Positions 1 through 7,270 of a stretch of 15,754 nt of DNA are shown here, one piece after another. Location: NCBI GenBank assembly GCA_029256645.1, contig JAQSXM010000026.1, forward strand, positions 1 through 15,754, written 5' to 3'. The translations under genes and the position numbers were made by a program. Origin of the DNA: Sporomusa sp. Its GTDB lineage: Bacteria > Bacillota_C > Negativicutes > Sporomusales > Sporomusaceae. The notes under the pieces were generated by a model. That model was not told the DNA's origin, ran no database searches, and saw only the letters and a program-made list of their open reading frames with translations. Each line of letters begins with the position of its first letter. Position 1 is the first letter of the stretch.

Positions 1-519
1 CATGCTTACCATGTAGCCAAGCTGGCTGAAACTATGTTTGACAGCTGGCAGCCGGCTTTGAGATTAGGCAGTCGTGATAAGAAACTGCTGAGAGTAGCCG
101 CTTTATTGCATGATATTGGCATTACTATCAATTACTACGATCACGCGCGTCATAGTGCATACCTTGCGGAAAACGCCCGCCTCTTTGGTCTGACCCATCG
201 CGAACAGATGCTAGTCGCCGTAGTTGTTGGCTGGCACAATGGACCCTCGGCCAAATATGTCCGTAATAAACTCTACAGTGAATTCCTTGACCAAAATGAT
301 TGGCAGACAGCCCGCAAGCTGGCGCTTATAGTGGCTTTAGCCGAGAGCTTAGACTCAACTCAGTTAGGGCTGGTGCATGACGTTATCCCCTCGCTTTCAT
401 ACAGCCAAGCACATCTTCGCCTCTTGACAGCTGATCCGGTAACAATCGAACGCCAGGCAATCGACCAACATCGTAAGTGGTTTAAAAAGGAATTAGGACT
501 AGAGTTAACGATTAGTTAA
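1..519 (+). CDS. Ppx/GppA family phosphatase, C-terminal HD part (5' end outside window)
   Basis: The reading frame is open from base 1, so the gene starts upstream of the window; 172 residues are visible. They match the C-terminal HD-like domain of exopolyphosphatase / guanosine pentaphosphate phosphohydrolase proteins. That family hydrolyses terminal phosphates of polyphosphate or pppGpp in the cytoplasm. Seen directly: HAYHVAKLAE at the very start, LLHDIG at visible residues 36-41 (H37, D38), a DHARHS motif near 47-52, a WHN motif, and an ALAESLDST segment where the family has its AxxLD motif. The catalytic actin-like ATPase-fold domain lies outside the window, so polyphosphatase and pppGpp activities cannot be told apart. 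The ATG at base 34 is internal and is not the start. The gene ends at a convergent terminator. Confidence 0.85.
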   Translation, partial: HAYHVAKLAETMFDSWQPALRLGSRDKKLLRVAALLHDIGITINYYDHARHSAYLAENARLFGLTHREQMLVAVVVGWHNGPSAKYVRNKLYSEFLDQNDWQTARKLALIVALAESLDSTQLGLVHDVIPSLSYSQAHLRLLTADPVTIERQAIDQHRKWFKKELGLELTIS

Positions 520-523
520 AAAG

Positions 524-568
524 CAACACCGGTGCAGGTAATCTACCAACACCGGTGTTGTTGTTTTT
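524..568. terminator. Bidirectional rho-independent terminator
   Basis: A perfect 11-bp stem pairs CAACACCGGTG (524-534) with CACCGGTGTTG (550-560). A smaller GGTA/TACC stem sits inside the loop. TTGTTTTT follows on the + strand, and an A-run (518-522) serves the - strand. It separates the convergent Ppx/GppA gene and emrB, whose TAA stop lies within the T-tract. Confidence 0.85.
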
Positions 569-2135
569 AATCAGCAATAACCACGCCCGGCACACCTGGC
601 TGCCTTTTCGCCGGCTTTAACAACAGCGCCGGCAGGATGCCCAGACCACAAATTGCGGCAAGAACCAGGAATGTGTCGTCAAACGCAAAAATAAACGATT
701 GCCGCTGCGAAACAGTCGCCATAAGCGCAAGGGACTTTAGATGGGCAAGCGGCCCTGAAATCGCCCCTGCCTGGGCATATAGCCGTTCACCATAGGCCAG
801 CATATTGGCGGCGGCCTTAGAGCTTGCGGTAAAGCCCTCAGCAATTTGATTGAGGTGAAAAATCTGCCTGTTCTGAAGTACTGTTGTCAAGATGGCAATA
901 CCCATTGAACCGCTTATCTGGCGAACAGCATTGTTCAGCGAGGATGCCCGGCTGATTTTAGCCATTGGCACAGTATTCATTCCCAGAACAGTAACCGGCA
1001 TAATAAATAGTCCCAGTCCGGCCCCGCGCACCATCATCAGCAGCATTATCGTGTGGTCAGCGGTATCCAGATCAAGCGTTTTTAGAGGCAGTGAGCCGAG
1101 AGCCAGTAATGCCAGCCCGGTAACAACCACAGGTTTAGCACCAAATTTATCTGCCAGTTTAGCCGCGACAGGCATCATTAGGCCTGCAGCTACAGCTGAC
1201 GGAAAAATCAGCATACCTGTTTGCATGGCAGAATTGCCGCGCATATTCTCCATAAACAGTGGTACCATAAATATCCCGCCATACAGACCAATCGTGCCAA
1301 TAAAACTAACAATGGTGCTGATAGTAAAATTCCAGTCTTTAAACAAAGACAGGTCTAGTAACGGCTCTGAATGATTAAGTTCAATCATCACAAATAATAC
1401 AAAAGAGGCAAAAGAGACATAGAACAGCGAAACAATGTAGCCTGAAGTCCAGCCATCTTCTACCCCTTCGCTTAGCGCTAATAACAAGCAAAATAAGGCT
1501 AGCGCCGAGGTCACAAAACCACCGTAATCAAACCTTCGCCCGGTGGCAAGCGGCGTCTCCTTCAAAATGAGAACAGCCAGAATATAGCCGATGATACCTA
1601 CCGGGATATTAATTGTAAAGATCCAGCGCCAATCCCAGAATTCAACAAGATAGCCGCTTAGCGTCGGCCCTACCGCGGGGGCTACCATTGCCGAAATACC
1701 CCAGATGCCCATGGCCATGTTACGCTCTGCCGGGGTAAAAATCTGATAGACAATGGACATAGTAACAGGCACAATCAGGCCACCGCCGATGGCTTGAATC
1801 ACCCTGAACAAAATCATGGTATCATTGCTCCAGGCAATACCGCATAATAGCGAACCGATAGTAAAGATAGCAAGGCTCCACAAGTACATCCGCTTGGTGC
1901 CGATAACATCGCAGAAATAGCCGGTGGCCGGCTGGATAACCCCCATGGTTAACATATAGGCGGTCAGTATCCATTGTGCCTTTTCAGTGTTTACTGAAAA
2001 CACGGCCATCATCTTAGGGATGGCGATATTAACAATACTGGTGTCAAGAATACTCATAAAACCACCGATAATGACAACCCCAAGGGCCCACCACTTATAA
2101 GCGGCCTCGTTGATGTGAATGCGAGGGAAGTTCAT
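567..2135 (-). CDS. emrB: DHA2-family (EmrB/QacA-type) MFS multidrug efflux pump
   Basis: A 522-residue inner-membrane proton/drug antiporter; the length and about 14 hydrophobic segments fit the DHA2 branch of the major facilitator superfamily. Seen: TM1 with the ILDTSIVNIAIP motif (Asp31), the motif A region GYFCDVIGTKRM after TM2, and a motif C-like segment, GPTLSGYLVEFWDWRWIF, typical of drug:H+ antiporters. The ATG follows GGGGAGGAAATTCA, a strong ribosome binding site, 13 bp after the stop of the adaptor gene, so the two are co-transcribed. With its HlyD partner it should export hydrophobic toxic compounds, possibly through a TolC-like outer-membrane channel if the host is a diderm. No channel gene is in the window. 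The substrate cannot be read from the sequence. Confidence 0.92.
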   Translation of the reverse strand: MNFPRIHINEAAYKWWALGVVIIGGFMSILDTSIVNIAIPKMMAVFSVNTEKAQWILTAYMLTMGVIQPATGYFCDVIGTKRMYLWSLAIFTIGSLLCGIAWSNDTMILFRVIQAIGGGLIVPVTMSIVYQIFTPAERNMAMGIWGISAMVAPAVGPTLSGYLVEFWDWRWIFTINIPVGIIGYILAVLILKETPLATGRRFDYGGFVTSALALFCLLLALSEGVEDGWTSGYIVSLFYVSFASFVLFVMIELNHSEPLLDLSLFKDWNFTISTIVSFIGTIGLYGGIFMVPLFMENMRGNSAMQTGMLIFPSAVAAGLMMPVAAKLADKFGAKPVVVTGLALLALGSLPLKTLDLDTADHTIMLLMMVRGAGLGLFIMPVTVLGMNTVPMAKISRASSLNNAVRQISGSMGIAILTTVLQNRQIFHLNQIAEGFTASSKAAANMLAYGERLYAQAGAISGPLAHLKSLALMATVSQRQSFIFAFDDTFLVLAAICGLGILPALLLKPAKRQPGVPGVVIAD

Positions 2136-2148
2136 TGAATTTCCTCCC

Positions 2149-3189
2149 CTACTCAGCCTGAATCTTAATATAGGCCGACATACCTGGGCGGAATATAAAC
2201 CCGCTGTCCTGCGGCAGCGTTACTTTCACAGGAATACGCTGAGTTACCTTAGTAAAGTTGCCGGATGAGTTCTCAGTTGGAACAAGTGCAAACACAGAAT
2301 TAGTAGCACTGCCGACTTCATACACCGTTCCGTTGAACTTGTGACTGCCATATCCGTCAATCGTATATTCAACATTCTGCCCGACCTTGATCCTGCCAAT
2401 CTTGGTTTCCTCAATTCTTGCGCTCATCCAGACATCGCCGAGATTGGCAACCGTAACGATAGCCTGTCCGGCACTAACAACCTCACCGGCGTTTGCCGAT
2501 TTTACAACCACGGTGCCGTCTGCCGGTGATACTACCGTCGTGTTGTCAAGCATGACAGAAGCCGCTTCCAAGGCTGCCTCGGCCTGCCGAACCTGAGCTG
2601 CCGCTGCTTTTACCACTTCCACGCGCGAACCGGAAATCACCAAATCGGTCTTCTCGTTAGCGGCATGATAGGCTTCACTGGCAACTTGATAGGCGGTTTC
2701 GGCATTATCCCGCTGAGAGGCGCTGACGGCCCCCTCCTGGTATAGCTGTTGAATACGCTCATAGTTTTTTACGGCATTATCAAGACTGGACTTTGCCTGC
2801 AGGGACAACGCTCTGGCCTGTTCGATCTCCTGCGGCCGCGATCCGGCAGTCACTTCTTCATAATGAGCCTTCGCCGTTGCCATAGCGGCTTCAGCCTGCG
2901 CCTTTTGCGCCAGGATATCCCTCGGATCAATACGGGCCACTACCTGTCCGGCCTGTACCTTGTCACCCTCTTTGACCAGGAGCTCGGTAATCCGTCCTCC
3001 TATTTTAGCGCTGACACTGACAATCGTCCCGCCAACCCGGGCGTCATCAGTACTAACATACATTGCGTTCTCGCGCCACCACCAGCCGCCGCCTATGGCA
3101 CCGGCTAACAAGAAGGTGATTAATATCCCGATTATCAATTTCTTGCTTTTACCGTTTTCTGCTGCTATATTTTCCGGCAATGGATTCAT
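2149..3189 (-). CDS. emrA: HlyD/EmrA-family periplasmic adaptor (membrane fusion protein)
   Basis: A 346-residue adaptor. Residues about 18-38 form one N-terminal membrane anchor after a short hydrophilic stretch. The half-lipoyl motif GDKVQAGQVVARIDP is at about 75-89. A long Ala/Gln/Glu-rich helical hairpin spans about 92-215, followed by the second lipoyl half (SPADGTVVVKSANAGEVV). The C-terminal beta-barrel carries NFTKVTQRIPVKV near 311-323, a hallmark of the EmrA branch. It should link the EmrB pump to the outer envelope. It is the first gene of the emrAB operon. The start is uncertain: AGAGGAG directly abuts the ATG with no spacer, whereas a TTG at codon 4 (3180) would have a 9-nt spacer. 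I keep the ATG by convention. The difference is three residues and does not affect function. Confidence 0.9.
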   Translation of the reverse strand: MNPLPENIAAENGKSKKLIIGILITFLLAGAIGGGWWWRENAMYVSTDDARVGGTIVSVSAKIGGRITELLVKEGDKVQAGQVVARIDPRDILAQKAQAEAAMATAKAHYEEVTAGSRPQEIEQARALSLQAKSSLDNAVKNYERIQQLYQEGAVSASQRDNAETAYQVASEAYHAANEKTDLVISGSRVEVVKAAAAQVRQAEAALEAASVMLDNTTVVSPADGTVVVKSANAGEVVSAGQAIVTVANLGDVWMSARIEETKIGRIKVGQNVEYTIDGYGSHKFNGTVYEVGSATNSVFALVPTENSSGNFTKVTQRIPVKVTLPQDSGFIFRPGMSAYIKIQAE

Positions 3190-3196
3190 CTCCTCT
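3190..3196 (-). promoter_or_regulatory. Ribosome binding site abutting the emrA ATG
   Basis: AGAGGAG on the - strand touches the annotated ATG (3187-3189) with no spacer. Such close spacing is poor for initiation. The TTG at 3178-3180 lies 9 nt downstream and may be the real start. Confidence 0.5.
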
Positions 3197-3197
3197 G

Positions 3198-3211
3198 TGA
3201 CTAATCAGTCA
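3198..3211. promoter_or_regulatory. Palindromic operator candidate of emrAB
   Basis: TGACTAATCAGTCA has 5-bp inverted arms (TGACT/AGTCA) around a short centre. It lies between the predicted transcription start and the emrA ribosome binding site. The size and position suit a TetR- or MarR-type repressor, as is common for emrAB-type pumps, but no regulator gene is adjacent. The function is inferred. Confidence 0.5.
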
Positions 3212-3222
3212 GTTATGTACAA

Positions 3223-3251
3223 ATTCTACTCTGTTCCAATTACCTAGTCAA
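3223..3251 (-). promoter_or_regulatory. Sigma-A-type promoter of emrAB
   Basis: On the - strand, TTGACT (3246-3251) is followed by a 17-bp spacer and TAGAAT (3223-3228). This is close to the vegetative consensus. Transcription would start around 3216, just ahead of the palindrome at 3198-3211. Confidence 0.75.
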
Positions 3252-3292
3252 TCAAAAAATATCTATAGCCACAGACTTTATATACCAGGTGA

Positions 3293-3324
3293 AACAAGGC
3301 GCACAATCTGTTGTGCGCCTTGTT
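3293..3324 (-). terminator. Terminator at the end of the dpp operon
   Basis: A perfect 14-bp stem pairs AACAAGGCGCACAA (3293-3306) with TTGTGCGCCTTGTT (3311-3324) across a 4-nt loop. It begins right after the dppF stop. On the - strand the tail is only TTGTTTC, so the U-tract is short although the stem is strong. Confidence 0.75.
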
Positions 3325-3325
3325 A

Positions 3326-4294
3326 TCACTTGACTAAATGGCAGGCTACATAGCGTCCGTTTATCTCCCTGAATTCCGGCTCTTCCTGGCTGCAGACAGC
3401 CTGACACTCGGGACAGCGTGTGTGAAATCTGCAGCCTGGCGGCGGGTTTGCCGGGCTGGGAACATCCCCCTGGAGAATAATACGGTTACGCTTAATACCC
3501 GGCTGTGGGAGAGGAATTGCAGACAGCAGTGTCCTGGTATAGGGATGCAGCGGTTTGGCGATAAGCTCACCGCCTTCCGCCAATTCAACCATCTTCCCAA
3601 GATACATAACTCCGATACGGTCTGAGATATGTTTGATTACATTCAGTCCATGCGCAATAAATAGATAAGTTAACCCCATTTCTTGCTGCAGCTCAACTAA
3701 CAGGTTCAGAATTTGCGACTGAATGGAGACATCAAGCGCCGATACCGGTTCATCGCAGACTACCAGCTTAGGGTTGACAGCCAACGCTCGTGCAATCCCA
3801 ATCCGTTGTCGCTGCCCTCCTGAAAACTCATGCGGATAGCGTCCGGCATGCTGTCGCCCTAAACCGACTAAACTTAGCAGCTTTTCGACCCGTTTGGTAT
3901 GCTCAGGCCCGGTAGCAAGCTGATGGAGCATCAGGGGCTCACCGATGATATCACCTACCGCCATTCTGGGGTTAAGCGAGGCATAGGGGTCTTGGAAGAC
4001 AATCTGCGCCTGACGGCGAAAGTTTTTGAGTTCTGTTTTGTTTAGCATGGCCACATCCTGGCCCTCAAACAATACCGCACCGGCCGTTGGTTCTATCAAC
4101 CGTAATACAAGCAAACCTGTGGTCGATTTGCCGCAGCCAGATTCGCCAACCAGACCAAGCGTTTCGCCGCTTCTGATTGTAAAGGATATGTCATCTACTG
4201 CCCGTATTTGCCCGGTAGCCTTACCAAACAAGCCGCCCCTGACCGGAAAATATTTTTTTAGGTTGCGTACTTCCAGTAGTTGATGATCAGTCAT
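3326..4294 (-). CDS. dppF: Dipeptide/oligopeptide ABC transporter ATPase, DppF/OppF type
   Basis: A 322-residue cytoplasmic ATPase, one of two that power the importer. Seen: Walker [10 protein letters not shown] (50-58), Q-loop Gln101, signature FSGGQ (157-161), Walker B ending DE (181-182), the SALD D-loop, and switch His215. The switch reads AHGL where many relatives have SHDL. After about residue 250 comes the oligopeptide-transporter C-terminal domain, with Cys288, 294, 297, 301 and 318. This spacing resembles the cysteine cluster that binds [4Fe-4S] in some DppD/OppD proteins. The start is the ATG at 4294: GGGAGGTG lies 7 nt upstream and the protein then begins like its family. The frame stays open upstream to 4489, but that part overlaps dppD and is not family-like. 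It overlaps the dppD stop by 8 bp, suggesting translational coupling. Confidence 0.93.
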   Translation of the reverse strand: MTDHQLLEVRNLKKYFPVRGGLFGKATGQIRAVDDISFTIRSGETLGLVGESGCGKSTTGLLVLRLIEPTAGAVLFEGQDVAMLNKTELKNFRRQAQIVFQDPYASLNPRMAVGDIIGEPLMLHQLATGPEHTKRVEKLLSLVGLGRQHAGRYPHEFSGGQRQRIGIARALAVNPKLVVCDEPVSALDVSIQSQILNLLVELQQEMGLTYLFIAHGLNVIKHISDRIGVMYLGKMVELAEGGELIAKPLHPYTRTLLSAIPLPQPGIKRNRIILQGDVPSPANPPPGCRFHTRCPECQAVCSQEEPEFREINGRYVACHLVK

Positions 4295-5261
4295 CTTGAG
4301 CACCTCCCAACGGGTAGTGGCAGGCCACCAACCGGCCGTCAGCCTGGCAAACCAGTTTGGGCTGAAGCAGCCGGCACTTGCCCTGCACATGCTCACAGCG
4401 ATCAGCAAAGGTACACCCTGACGGCAAAAAGGCCAAATCAGGCACAACCCCTTCAATGGTGTGCAGAAGTTGTTTCTTCGTGCCGTCAAGCCGCGGGATA
4501 GAATCCATTAGACCTGCCGTATAAGGGTGACGCGGCGCTTTAAATACAGCTTCTACCGACCCTTGCTCAACGATCCGCCCGGCATACATAACCGCCATTT
4601 TTTGCGCCATTTCGGCAACCACTCCAAGGTCGTGGGTAATGAGCATAAGCGCGGTATTAAACTCCTGGGCCAAATTTCTGATCAAATCAAGGATTTGCGC
4701 CTGGATGGTTACATCCAGTGCGGTTGTCGGCTCGTCGGCTAACAGGAGCTTCGGATTACAGGCCAGTGCCATGGCAATCATAACCCGCTGCCGCATACCG
4801 CCGCTCATTTGATGCGGGTATTCTTTCGCCCGCTGTCCGGCTGCCGGAATACCGACAAGCTCAAGCATTTCAACAGCCCGCCGCCAGGCTGCCTTCTTAT
4901 CTACAGTATCATGCACGCGAACAGATTCCGCAATCTGGTCACCCACCGTATAGGCCGGATTAAGCGAGGTCATCGGCTCCTGGAAAATCATCGATATATC
5001 TTTGCCGCGTATAGCTCGGATTTCATGGGCCGGCATTTTTAGAATATCACGCCCCTGAAATAATACCTCACCGCTCAAACAGGCTGGCGGTTCTGGCACC
5101 AGCCGCATAATGGACATGGCTGTCACGCTTTTGCCGCAACCGGACTCGCCGACCAGCGCCAGCATTTCCCCTGCTTTCACAGAGATGCTTACACCATCCA
5201 CCGCTTTTACGACACGTTTACCGATATGAAAGTGGGTTTTGAGATTATTAATTTCCAGCAT
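4287..5261 (-). CDS. dppD: Dipeptide/oligopeptide ABC transporter ATPase, DppD/OppD type
   Basis: A 324-residue ATPase, partner of DppF. Seen: Walker A GESGCGKS (38-45), Q-loop Gln94, signature MSGGM (152-156), Walker B LLLADE (172-177), the TALD D-loop, and switch His210 in THDL. The C-terminal region has the substrate-family extension with five cysteines, in CTFADRC, GKC, LVC and VAC contexts. In characterised homologues such cysteines hold an iron-sulfur cluster; here that is an inference. All ATPase motifs are intact. The ATG is preceded by TAGGAGG, whose TAG is the stop codon of dppC, so the two genes are translationally linked. The gene overlaps dppF by 8 bp at its 3' end. Confidence 0.94.
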   Translation of the reverse strand: MLEINNLKTHFHIGKRVVKAVDGVSISVKAGEMLALVGESGCGKSVTAMSIMRLVPEPPACLSGEVLFQGRDILKMPAHEIRAIRGKDISMIFQEPMTSLNPAYTVGDQIAESVRVHDTVDKKAAWRRAVEMLELVGIPAAGQRAKEYPHQMSGGMRQRVMIAMALACNPKLLLADEPTTALDVTIQAQILDLIRNLAQEFNTALMLITHDLGVVAEMAQKMAVMYAGRIVEQGSVEAVFKAPRHPYTAGLMDSIPRLDGTKKQLLHTIEGVVPDLAFLPSGCTFADRCEHVQGKCRLLQPKLVCQADGRLVACHYPLGGAQDD

Positions 5262-5267
5262 ATCGTG

Positions 5268-5274
5268 CCTCCTA
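5268..5274 (-). promoter_or_regulatory. dppD ribosome binding site containing the dppC stop codon
   Basis: TAGGAGG on the - strand serves as both the dppC stop (TAG) and the dppD Shine-Dalgarno, 6 nt before the ATG. This supports tight coupling and fixes the dppD start. Confidence 0.85.
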
Positions 5275-6168
5275 CTTCAACCGGGGGTCAAGTACATCAC
5301 GCAGACCATCGCCCAGAAGATTAAAGGCCATGACAGTCAACGTAATCGCTACCCCGGGAAAGGTTACAATATGTGGCGCGTTAAAAATGGTCTGCCGGCC
5401 TGACCCCAGCATCGTTCCCCACTCTGCTGTCGGCGGTTGGACGCCCAGCCCGAGAAACCCCAGGGCAGCCGCTTCTAAAATAGCGACAGATACACCAATG
5501 GTGGCTCTAACAATGATTGGAGCCAGCACATTAGGCAAAATATGCGCGAAAATCAACCGGCGATCACTGTTACCAATCGCCCGGGCGGCCATAATATAAA
5601 CATTTTCTTTGACTGACAACACACTGCCCCGGACAATCCTGGCATACTGGGGGATTGAGACTATTCCGATGGCGATAACCGCCTTTTCTACACCCCTCCC
5701 CAACACGGTCATAAAGGCGATTGCCAGCAGAATACTGGGAAAAGACAGCATAATATCCATAACACCCATAATGGCTGTATCGATCTTGCCACCGTAAAAG
5801 CCGGCCACAGCCCCCAGAACTACACCACAAATCAGCGCCAGTGTCACGGCCTCTATCCCCACAATCAGGGAAATACGGGCGCCATAGAGAATGCGGGATA
5901 AAATATCGCGCCCCAGCTCATCAGTCCCCATAAGATGAGCAGTAGTGGGTGGTTTTAATGAGTTCGGCATATTGCTTTCATACGGATCATATGGCGCAAG
6001 TACCGGCGCAAAGACTGCACTGAATATCAATACAGCCAGCATGATCAGACCAATCATCGCTGAGTTTGACGCCTTAAAGCGTTCAAAGAATTCTGCTTGT
6101 CGTGATTTGGCAGGCGCCATACCAGGATTCTGCGCCGGCTGAGGGTTAGCTTTGATGTTTGTTGCCAT
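5272..6168 (-). CDS. dppC: Dipeptide ABC transporter permease, DppC type
   Basis: A 298-residue inner-membrane permease. A polar N-terminal tail rich in Pro, Gln and Ala (about 1-25) is followed by the family's FxxNxxA-type lead-in and TM1 ([22 protein letters not shown]). The extracellular loop has the conserved [23 protein letters not shown] segment. The ATPase-contacting EAA loop is [20 protein letters not shown]. The C-terminal [10 protein letters not shown] and [12 protein letters not shown] motifs are typical of DppC/OppC. I chose the ATG at 6168, which has AGAGGTGG 8 nt upstream. A GTG at 6180 in the same frame would add four residues but sits directly on the ribosome binding site. It lies 17 nt after dppB and pairs with DppB to form the channel. 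Confidence 0.93.
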   Translation of the reverse strand: MATNIKANPQPAQNPGMAPAKSRQAEFFERFKASNSAMIGLIMLAVLIFSAVFAPVLAPYDPYESNMPNSLKPPTTAHLMGTDELGRDILSRILYGARISLIVGIEAVTLALICGVVLGAVAGFYGGKIDTAIMGVMDIMLSFPSILLAIAFMTVLGRGVEKAVIAIGIVSIPQYARIVRGSVLSVKENVYIMAARAIGNSDRRLIFAHILPNVLAPIIVRATIGVSVAILEAAALGFLGLGVQPPTAEWGTMLGSGRQTIFNAPHIVTFPGVAITLTVMAFNLLGDGLRDVLDPRLK

Positions 6169-6185
6169 ATTTATCACCACCTCTG

Positions 6186-7190
6186 CTAGGAATGTTGGAT
6201 GCGGGGATCCAGATAACAGTACAGGATGTCAACAGCAAGGTTGACCAAAACAAAAATCGTTCCGATCAATAATACCGCTCCCTGAACCCTGGGATAATCT
6301 GATGTTAAGATACCATCTACTACATAAGCGCCGATTCCCGGCCATGAGAACACCGTTTCTGTCAACACAGCCCCACCTAAAAGCAAACCCAGTTGCAGAC
6401 CGATTACAGTAACGATGGGAATAAGCGCATTCCTCAGAGCATGTTTTATGATGACAACCTGCTCGGTAAGCCCTTTGGCTCTGGCAGTACGGACATAGTC
6501 CTGACGAATAGTCTCCAGCATGGTGGCGCGGGTCATTCGGGCAATAATGGCTGTAGAATATGAACCCAAGGCCACAGCAGGCATAACCAGGTGACTCAGT
6601 GCATCCTTAAAGACTTCCATATCGCCGGTTAACAGGGAGTCCACAAGGTATAGACCAGTAATATTGTCAGGCGTCATACCAATTCCGATTCTGCCTGAGG
6701 CCGGTAACCATCCCAATATCACGGAAAAAACAATAATCATCATAAGACCAAGCCAAAATATCGGCATACTTACACCCAAAAGTGCAGCCACCATTGACCC
6801 GTAGTCAAACAGAGAGTTTTGTTTGACTGCCGAAATAACCCCCAAACTAACACCTAATACTGAAGCAATTACAATAGCAGCTAAGGCCAGTTCGACTGTC
6901 GCCGGAAAGCGTTTGACAAGTTCATCGGTAATTGAGGTCTTGGTTATGACCGACTTGCCCAGGTCCCCCTGGACTGCTTTCGTAATGTAATCAGCAAATT
7001 GGATATATATTGGTTTGTTAAGCCCCAGTTCTTCCCGCAGTGCCTCCACCCGCTCGGTGGTGGCATGCTGGCCGAGAATGATCCCGGCAGGATCGGTAGT
7101 AAACATATGCATGACCACAAAGGTTGCCAGCGACACCCCGAACAGTACCGGGAATAACAGCAGCAGGCGGCGAAGTATGTATTTAACCAC
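6186..7190 (-). CDS. dppB: Dipeptide ABC transporter permease, DppB type
   Basis: A 334-residue inner-membrane permease. TM1 (ILRRLLLLFPVLFGVSLATFVV) starts almost at the N-terminus, followed by the periplasmic domain of the DppB/OppB family (LREELGLNKPIYIQF, GDLGKS). There are about five more TM segments. The EAA loop is VRTARAKGLTEQVVIIKHALRN, and the C-terminus has the ETVFSWPGIG and DYPRVQG motifs. The start is the GTG at 7190, because AGGGGAGG lies 7 nt upstream and the resulting N-terminus fits the family. A further in-frame GTG at 7217 would place the ribosome binding site inside the gene. It is separated from dppA by 80 nt containing a hairpin. It forms the translocation pore with DppC. 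Confidence 0.93.
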   Translation of the reverse strand: MVKYILRRLLLLFPVLFGVSLATFVVMHMFTTDPAGIILGQHATTERVEALREELGLNKPIYIQFADYITKAVQGDLGKSVITKTSITDELVKRFPATVELALAAIVIASVLGVSLGVISAVKQNSLFDYGSMVAALLGVSMPIFWLGLMMIIVFSVILGWLPASGRIGIGMTPDNITGLYLVDSLLTGDMEVFKDALSHLVMPAVALGSYSTAIIARMTRATMLETIRQDYVRTARAKGLTEQVVIIKHALRNALIPIVTVIGLQLGLLLGGAVLTETVFSWPGIGAYVVDGILTSDYPRVQGAVLLIGTIFVLVNLAVDILYCYLDPRIQHS

Positions 7191-7227
7191 AAATTTGCCT
7201 CCCCTTTTTATTCTCACTAGCTCATTG

Positions 7228-7262
7228 AAAAGAAGGTGATTTCGTGGAAACCACCTTCTTTT
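7228..7262 (-). terminator. Intra-operon hairpin between dppA and dppB (partial terminator / processing stem)
   Basis: A 16-bp stem with one mismatch pairs 7228-7243 with 7247-7262 across a GTG loop. On the - strand it ends in TTCTTTTC. Hairpins after the binding-protein gene of ABC operons commonly cause partial termination or protect the upstream mRNA, giving more binding protein than permease. That role is inferred from position. Confidence 0.75.
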
Positions 7263-7270
7263 GTTATAAA

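Noticed and set aside
892..1374. + strand frame of 160 codons opposite emrB
   Set aside because: Antisense to a clear 14-TM transporter; no ribosome binding site; composition mirrors the other strand.
2749..3108. + strand frame of 119 codons opposite emrA
   Set aside because: Antisense shadow of the coiled-coil region; no start signal or family likeness.
4295..4489. N-terminal extension of dppF by 65 residues
   Set aside because: It lies fully inside dppD in another frame, is Trp/Cys-rich and not family-like, and the ATG at 4294 has a proper ribosome binding site.
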